From the NCBI GenBank assembly GCA_020683205.1, contig CP085689.1, positions 2,536,230-2,600,229 of the forward strand: a stretch of 64,000 nucleotides of DNA, read 5' to 3'. How positions within the stretch are numbered: the first letter of the stretch is position 1; the number at the start of each line of letters is the position of its first letter. The notes below the pieces were generated by a model. It ran no database searches, had not been told where the DNA came from, and worked only from the letters and a program-made list of their open reading frames with translations. Made by a program: the position numbers and the translations under genes. Below, in pieces: positions 59,283 through 64,000 of this stretch. Source of the stretch: Lentisphaerae bacterium WC36 (lineage in GTDB: Bacteria > Verrucomicrobiota > Lentisphaeria > Victivallales > SZUA-371).

Positions 59283-60125
59283 CTATCTACGCAAACTAAT
59301 TTGCATTCGGTAATGTTTTGCATTAAAAAATTCATTTGCAAATTCGGCGACTTCGCGTGGTTCAAAATAATTACAACTAAAAACATCTATATATAAGTTT
59401 GTCGAGTTATTTTTCAAGTGACCACAAATTGTCGCATCATTAGAAATTTTACTAAAGCCAGTGATATTATCATTAATGCTAAAACAAACAGGAATTTTCG
59501 AATCCGCTAAAGACAAGCTAAATTTTTCTGTGCACTTTTTAATAAATTCTTTTATCAATTCTTTGTCAACAATCTTGACTCCATCACAGTCATATAAGTC
59601 TATTGAAGATGTTAGACCCCACGCTTCATTTTCCATAAACTTGCGCTCCCAGCTTAGTGCATACATATGAGTGCGATCTTCATAAACTGGCACCATCTTT
59701 TCTACGCCATTATTTCCTATAATTCCACGGTTCATTACCGAAGAAATAATCACTTGCTCAGATTCTAGGCTCTCTCTTAATGATTCCACCGCAGCATGAA
59801 AATCAATAGTTTCTCCACAAGTAAAGATATCAACAGCCGCATAATCATGTTCAGGCCAAGCATGTACAGCAAAGTGCGACTCACTAATTACTACAACACC
59901 ACTAACCCCCTGTGGCTTAAAATCATGAAATTTACTACTTATCACGGTCGCATTACTATCAACAGCTGATTTAATAAACGCCTTTTCCATTGTTTCGCAA
60001 TCAGCTAAAATTTTACTACTACATTCATAATATTCAATAGTCATATGCTTTCCTAAGGCAAAACAACGATCAAAAAGCAAATCATTTTTTATCTTATTAT
60101 TGTGAATAATATTGCTACTACTCAT
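59283..60125 (-). CDS. speD: S-adenosylmethionine decarboxylase, two-domain form
   Basis: Makes decarboxylated AdoMet for spermidine. 280 residues, more than twice the 120-130 of the single-domain SpeH type. The N-terminal domain (about 20-145) carries the pyruvoyl-forming Glu82-Ser83 in ISESHFAVHAWPEHDYAAVDIFTCG and Cys103, matching Thermotoga-type enzymes. The C-terminal half (about 150-280) repeats the fold (TICGHLKNNSTNLYIDVFSCNYFEPREVAEFANEFF) without a processing serine, a degenerate copy. Upstream of speE. The fusion replaces the usual homodimer. Confidence 0.88.
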   Translation of the reverse strand: MSSSNIIHNNKIKNDLLFDRCFALGKHMTIEYYECSSKILADCETMEKAFIKSAVDSNATVISSKFHDFKPQGVSGVVVISESHFAVHAWPEHDYAAVDIFTCGETIDFHAAVESLRESLESEQVIISSVMNRGIIGNNGVEKMVPVYEDRTHMYALSWERKFMENEAWGLTSSIDLYDCDGVKIVDKELIKEFIKKCTEKFSLSLADSKIPVCFSINDNITGFSKISNDATICGHLKNNSTNLYIDVFSCNYFEPREVAEFANEFFNAKHYRMQISLRR

Positions 60126-60162
60126 TGGTGATTTTTCTATCCTTTTGGTTTAAATTGACAAA

Positions 60163-60194
60163 AGGGCATATAGTTGTTCTAAACTACGCGCCCT
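60163..60194 (-). terminator. Hairpin between the PpiD-like gene and speD
   Basis: AGGGCGCGTAGTTT / ACTATATGCCCT stem with small internal loops on the minus strand, followed by TTTTG. It could end the PpiD-like transcript or be a leader structure of speDE. Confidence 0.45.
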
Positions 60195-60253
60195 AATCAA
60201 AATTAATATTTAATTATATTACTCTTATTGATAAATTAATTTTTTACCATTAG

Positions 60254-61936
60254 TTATTTTTTTTCTTGTTTAAAAAGCACACTGTTTTCTTCAACCCAAT
60301 CACCTAGAATTAAATCTCCTAGAGACATACCTCGACCAAAAGCGCTTGCCCCATCCAAACTTTGACTGTATGCTCTAAGCATCGGTTTTTGTTTTTCGAA
60401 ATTTTTCATATCTGGTTTTTCACGCTTATTAACTTTTACAAAAATTGCTCCAAAATTAGCATTGGCGTTTAACTCAGAAATTGCACCTTGTTTCGTTGGA
60501 ACGGCTAAGTTTGAGGCCAAAGAAACTTTTGGATCACGACTCATAATTAAAGACATTAGCGTGAATGGTTTCATGTTTTCTATACTAACTTTGCTTGTTT
60601 TCTTATCAAATTCTTTATTATTACTTACGGCATTATAGACGTTTGTTGCATCTTCTCGAGCTAATTTTAAACTTACACTCAAAATATAATCGGCTTTAAT
60701 TTTTTCTTGAATATCGATTGGTAAGTCAGTATATTTTTCAGCTTCACCGGCAGCAATTTTTTCATCAACCACTGCAACATAGTACTTACCATCGTCATCT
60801 CCAACACCATCTACAACTTCAGCCGCATAGCTTGCGTCAATATTAGTATCGTCAACTGTTTTTAATAATGCTTGAGGCGCTTTACCTTTATAATTTTCAC
60901 CATCAACACGCACTTTTCTTTCACTAATAACGTCCAATTTACTATTTTTTGCTAATTTAGCAAAAATTTCTAAACGCTTGTCTTGAGCCGTATCAGCTTC
61001 TTGGAATAATTCTGTCACAAATTGTAACGCAGCATCAACAGCTTTTGCCTTGCATTTTTGCTTAAATAAAGTGTTTTGAATCTCTTTTTTAACTTCTTCA
61101 AAAGTCTTATATTCTGTTTTATCTTTTGTTGCTGTAGGATCTTTTACAAAACGTTCTTTATTTTTTTCATAGTAACCTTTCATACTTTTTTCAGTAATTG
61201 CATCTTTTACGTCATTAGCAAAAGAACGAAAGTTAAAAACAGCATAATCAAATGAAACCAACTTTGGTTGTGGATATTTATCTTTATTATCGTTAAAATA
61301 TGCAACAATATTTTTTTCTTCTGTATTCACATCTTGAGCATAATTTTTATTATCAAAAGTATAACTTGTTACTTCATATTTACCATAAAGGTAATCATAA
61401 AATACTTTTAGCTGATCATCAGAAGCAATCATTGGTATATTCGCCGCAAAAAGGCTTGAAACCTTTTCTATTTTGATTACGAATTTCAAAGCAGCATCAA
61501 CATCTTTTCCTGAAATTCCAGATTTTTTCAATGTTTTAGTAAAATCATGGAATTTCTTGCCATCAAACTTACCATTAGTTGCATATTGAGGAAAGTTCTT
61601 CAAGAAACTTTTTAATTCGTCATCAGTAACGAAAATACCAAGTTTATCTGCGGCACGCTCACGAGCTAAAAAAGAAATATAACGGCTATCATCATAATTA
61701 CTATTTCCCAATCTACCTGTACTAACTGCCCCCATAATTTGTACATAACGATCTATCTTCCATAAATCCGTTTGAGTAAAGTCCTGTTCAAATGACTTTC
61801 CTCTTTTCGAGTTTTGACTCGCACAAGAGTTACCACTTAAACCATAACCAAGAGATACGACTAAAGCTACTGATAAGAATCCGAAAAACCATTTACCATG
61901 CTGATGCATAGCAGTATTTAATTTACTAATGAACAT
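60254..61936 (-). CDS. PpiD/SurA-like periplasmic chaperone, membrane-anchored
   Basis: 560 residues. A short N-terminal cytoplasmic piece, one membrane segment (about 17-35) and a large periplasmic part, the PpiD plan. The SurA_N-like region (about 60-200) has the family phrase FATNGKFDGKKFHDF and the helical VTDDELKSFLKNF. A PPIase (parvulin) domain is not obvious; the C-terminal part looks like SurA-N-like helices again. Probably an outer-membrane-protein chaperone. First gene before speD. Confidence 0.82.
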   Translation of the reverse strand: MFISKLNTAMHQHGKWFFGFLSVALVVSLGYGLSGNSCASQNSKRGKSFEQDFTQTDLWKIDRYVQIMGAVSTGRLGNSNYDDSRYISFLARERAADKLGIFVTDDELKSFLKNFPQYATNGKFDGKKFHDFTKTLKKSGISGKDVDAALKFVIKIEKVSSLFAANIPMIASDDQLKVFYDYLYGKYEVTSYTFDNKNYAQDVNTEEKNIVAYFNDNKDKYPQPKLVSFDYAVFNFRSFANDVKDAITEKSMKGYYEKNKERFVKDPTATKDKTEYKTFEEVKKEIQNTLFKQKCKAKAVDAALQFVTELFQEADTAQDKRLEIFAKLAKNSKLDVISERKVRVDGENYKGKAPQALLKTVDDTNIDASYAAEVVDGVGDDDGKYYVAVVDEKIAAGEAEKYTDLPIDIQEKIKADYILSVSLKLAREDATNVYNAVSNNKEFDKKTSKVSIENMKPFTLMSLIMSRDPKVSLASNLAVPTKQGAISELNANANFGAIFVKVNKREKPDMKNFEKQKPMLRAYSQSLDGASAFGRGMSLGDLILGDWVEENSVLFKQEKK

Positions 61937-62205
61937 TTTTAAAGTCCTTTACCTTTTTTATATGTTATTATTTTTATTATTAATCACAATCAAAAGTCAA
62001 CAAATAGAAAATGTTGACAAATAGCAATATAGCTCATTTTTTTGAAATTTAAATATCATCTTTAAAAAAATATTCATTTTTACGTTTAATAATAAGTTTT
62101 TTTTACTAGCAATAAACTTCAATAGACTATATAGTAAATTTAAGTTAAATTAGCATTATTTTGAACATTTTAAACATGTGTCAAATAAGATAAAACAATC
62201 TAAAA

Positions 62206-63027
62206 ATGGTATTCATGAAAAAAAGCGCACTATTATTTTTTGAAAACGTTGGCAATATCACTAGCGATCTGACTAGCCAAGTCACCTCGCTAGTGCGGTT
62301 TATTGCCGCAGTATTTTTTTCTTTAGGAGCAGCAGTACGCCACCCCAAGAAAGTGCGTTGGCATGAAACGATTTACTATATTAATATGTGTGGTAGCGAT
62401 GCCTTGGGCATTGTAATACTACTATGTTATTTGATGGGGCTAATTACAGCTTACCAAAGTATTGTCCAACTCCATAAATTTGGTGCTGATATTGAATTAA
62501 CTGTTTTAATGAATGTTGCCGTTTGCAAAGAGCTAGCTGCTTTAATGGTGGCAATAATTTCAACAGGAAGAGCAGGATCTGCTTTTGCAGCAGAGATTGG
62601 AACAATGAAAATTAATGATGAAATCAATGCACTTAAAACTTTAGGCTTATCACCTGAGCGTTTTTTAATTACTCCAAAAATTATTGCAATGTGCCTGGTT
62701 GGTCCAATTTTGACTGTATTTGGAATGTATGCAGCATTAATTGCAGGAGTTGTCGTTGCAAAAACATTTTCAGATATACCAGTTGAAACTTATGTTACGA
62801 CTTCAATAAATTACTTGAAACCACGTTGGATTTTTGAAGGAATGGTAAAATCGTTGGTCTATTCTTTTCTAATCGCCTCAATTGGTTGTGAGAAAGGATT
62901 TGCATCTCAAAATGACTCAAAGGGAGTTGGTCGTTCTACAACATCAGCAGTAGTCAGCGGAATTTTTTGGATTGTAGTTGCAAATGCGATTATAACTTAT
63001 ATCTTTATGAAAATATTTGCTAAATAA
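62206..63027 (+). CDS. mlaE: Mla/Mkl-type phospholipid ABC transporter permease
   Basis: 273 residues, permease of the MlaFEDB-type lipid transporter that moves phospholipid between inner and outer membranes. About five membrane segments; signatures are VCKELAALMVAIISTGRAGSAFAAEIGTMKINDEINALKTLG and the final KGFASQNDSKGVGRSTTSAVVSG. Follows by 21 bases the ATP-binding gene mlaF. The ATG at 62215 is a possible alternative start. Confidence 0.95.
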   Translation: MVFMKKSALLFFENVGNITSDLTSQVTSLVRFIAAVFFSLGAAVRHPKKVRWHETIYYINMCGSDALGIVILLCYLMGLITAYQSIVQLHKFGADIELTVLMNVAVCKELAALMVAIISTGRAGSAFAAEIGTMKINDEINALKTLGLSPERFLITPKIIAMCLVGPILTVFGMYAALIAGVVVAKTFSDIPVETYVTTSINYLKPRWIFEGMVKSLVYSFLIASIGCEKGFASQNDSKGVGRSTTSAVVSGIFWIVVANAIITYIFMKIFAK

Positions 63028-63048
63028 CTATGGGAAGGAATTAGGTAA

Positions 63049-63819
63049 ATGATTATGAAACAAAAACAAAGGCCTGTAATAAAGGTTGAAAATGTCACAA
63101 TTGGCTACGGTAATAATATAGTTTTAAATAATATTAACTTTGAAGTTAAACAAGGTGAAATATTTGCTATTATGGGTGGTTCTGGTTGTGGTAAGACAAC
63201 TTTATTAAAAAATATTATTGGCCTATATAAACCATTTTCTGGAGATATTAAAATTTATGGAAAGAGCATGCTAAAAGCATCTAAGCATGAACAACAACTA
63301 CTACTACAACAATTTGGAGTAACATATCAAGAAGGCGCATTATTTGGAGCGATGACATTAGCCGAAAACGTAGCGCTTCCTTTAGAAGAATTTACTGATT
63401 ATTCTCAAGAAAAAATTGCTAAAATTGTTAATGAAAAATTAAAAATTGTCGATCTAGAAGGTTTTAATGACTATATGCCAAGCGAATTAAGCGGTGGAAT
63501 GAAAAAACGTGCAGGAGTAGCTAGAGCATTGGCGCTGGAGCCAAAACTACTATTTTTTGATGAACCATCGGCAGGACTAGACCCTATAACTTCGGCAGAT
63601 TTTGATAGTTTGATTATGAATCTACGGGATAAATTAGATACAACAATTGTAATTGTAACACATGAACTAGATAGCATTTTTACGGTATCTGACCGAGTAA
63701 TTATGTTAGATCAGCGTACAAAAGGAATTATCGCTGAAGGCGATGTTCACAAATTAAAACAAGAGTGCCACAACGAATGGGTACAAGAATTTTTGAGTCG
63801 AAAAGGGTTAAAAGTATAA
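63049..63819 (+). CDS. mlaF: Mla-type phospholipid ABC transporter ATP-binding protein
   Basis: 256 residues. Walker A GGSGCGKTTLLKN, Q loop YQEGALFG, signature LSGGMKKRAGVARALAL, Walker B LLFFDEPSAGLDP, H loop VTHELDS. The LSGGMKKR signature is that of the MlaF/Mkl group. Co-transcribed with mlaE and the following mlaD. GGAAGGA precedes the start. Confidence 0.95.
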   Translation: MIMKQKQRPVIKVENVTIGYGNNIVLNNINFEVKQGEIFAIMGGSGCGKTTLLKNIIGLYKPFSGDIKIYGKSMLKASKHEQQLLLQQFGVTYQEGALFGAMTLAENVALPLEEFTDYSQEKIAKIVNEKLKIVDLEGFNDYMPSELSGGMKKRAGVARALALEPKLLFFDEPSAGLDPITSADFDSLIMNLRDKLDTTIVIVTHELDSIFTVSDRVIMLDQRTKGIIAEGDVHKLKQECHNEWVQEFLSRKGLKV

Positions 63820-63849
63820 AGCTACGCTAATAATGGAGCAAAAATAATA

Positions 63850-64000
63850 ATGGAAAATTTAAGTAAAGTTAAACTAGGAATATTTGTAACAGTAGGAATT
63901 GCACTTTTTTCGATTCTAATATTCTATGTTTCCGTAAAACAACTAATTCAACCCCACGCAAGGTTGGTGACCATTTTTAAGGAGTCAGTCCAAGGCCTTG
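63850..64000 (+). CDS. mlaD: Mce/MlaD-family lipid-binding protein, 5' part
   Basis: Truncated by the window end after about 50 codons. Starts MENLSKVKLGIFVTVGIALFSI, a single membrane anchor that opens the MlaD/Mce domain, then HARLVTIFKESVQGL, where the substrate-binding FxxxxGL pattern of the family begins. 30 bases after mlaF in the same operon. Confidence 0.85.
   Translation, partial: MENLSKVKLGIFVTVGIALFSILIFYVSVKQLIQPHARLVTIFKESVQGL

Noticed and set aside
60126-60253. Possible SAM-type riboswitch before speD
   Set aside because: The hairpin at 60163-60194 lacks the conserved core of any SAM riboswitch I know; it fits a terminator or simple leader stem.

Overview
The window is AT-rich bacterial chromosome, densely packed with housekeeping genes plus a complete rRNA operon. 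The 16S gene, read on the minus strand, begins with a stretch (…GGATTAGGCATGCAAGTCG…) that I associate with the Verrucomicrobiota/Lentisphaerota branch of the PVC group. A formylglycine-type sulfatase, a Tat-exported Gfo/Idh oxidoreductase, a Hanks-type Ser/Thr kinase and sigma54 signalling fit that placement. The best guess is a Lentisphaerota-like, Gram-negative bacterium: the mla genes, pss/psd and a PpiD-like chaperone imply an outer membrane. This comes from reading the sequence, not from a tree.

Layout. 1-2.8 kb: 3' part of a Ser/Thr kinase, an uncharacterised 169-aa protein, and a secreted sulfatase. 2.9-6.4 kb: sugar-nucleotide epimerase, then phosphatidylserine synthase and decarboxylase (phosphatidylethanolamine synthesis), then a DUF2062 membrane protein. 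6.7-11.6 kb (plus strand): thioredoxin, a free-standing MetH reactivation domain, MetH without that domain, a pentapeptide-repeat protein and an LRAT-like protein. 11.6-15.2 kb: three exported proteins (beta-sandwich-like, Gfo/Idh/MocA, LecA-like lectin domain). 15.5-27.4 kb (minus): gatB, two SpoIIAA-like paralogues with near-consensus promoters, argS, a thioesterase, trpS, a zinc-ribbon tail-anchored protein, a eukaryote-like ileS and a small membrane protein. 27.7-30 kb (plus): EIIA-type PTS protein, a small membrane protein, recO, and a pair of small membrane genes of which the second is broken by an in-frame TGA. 30-36.9 kb: GNAT, HAD, two tandem sodium:neurotransmitter-symporter-type transporters sharing an unusual insertion, and a VIT/vWA-like protein.

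37.2-43.5 kb holds one rRNA operon on the minus strand: 16S, tRNA-Ala(TGC), tRNA-Ile(GAT), 23S, 5S. It has an intrinsic terminator and three tandem promoter units about 180 bp apart. 44-51.2 kb (minus): a PAS histidine kinase and NtrC-type regulator, two uncharacterised proteins and ffh. 51.4-56.8 kb (plus): ilvD, an ankyrin-repeat protein and a secreted protein. 56.9-62 kb (minus): a MATE transporter, speE, a double-domain speD, and a PpiD/SurA-like protein. 62.2 kb to the end (plus): mlaE, mlaF and the start of mlaD.

I see no CRISPR array, insertion sequence, prophage or recognisable defence island. The most interesting points are the 5' architecture of the rRNA operon, the shared insertion in the two transporters, the split methionine synthase, the duplicated AdoMet decarboxylase fold, the SpoIIAA pair, the small-membrane-protein pair with an in-frame TGA, and inverted repeats upstream of trxA and of the 169-aa gene.
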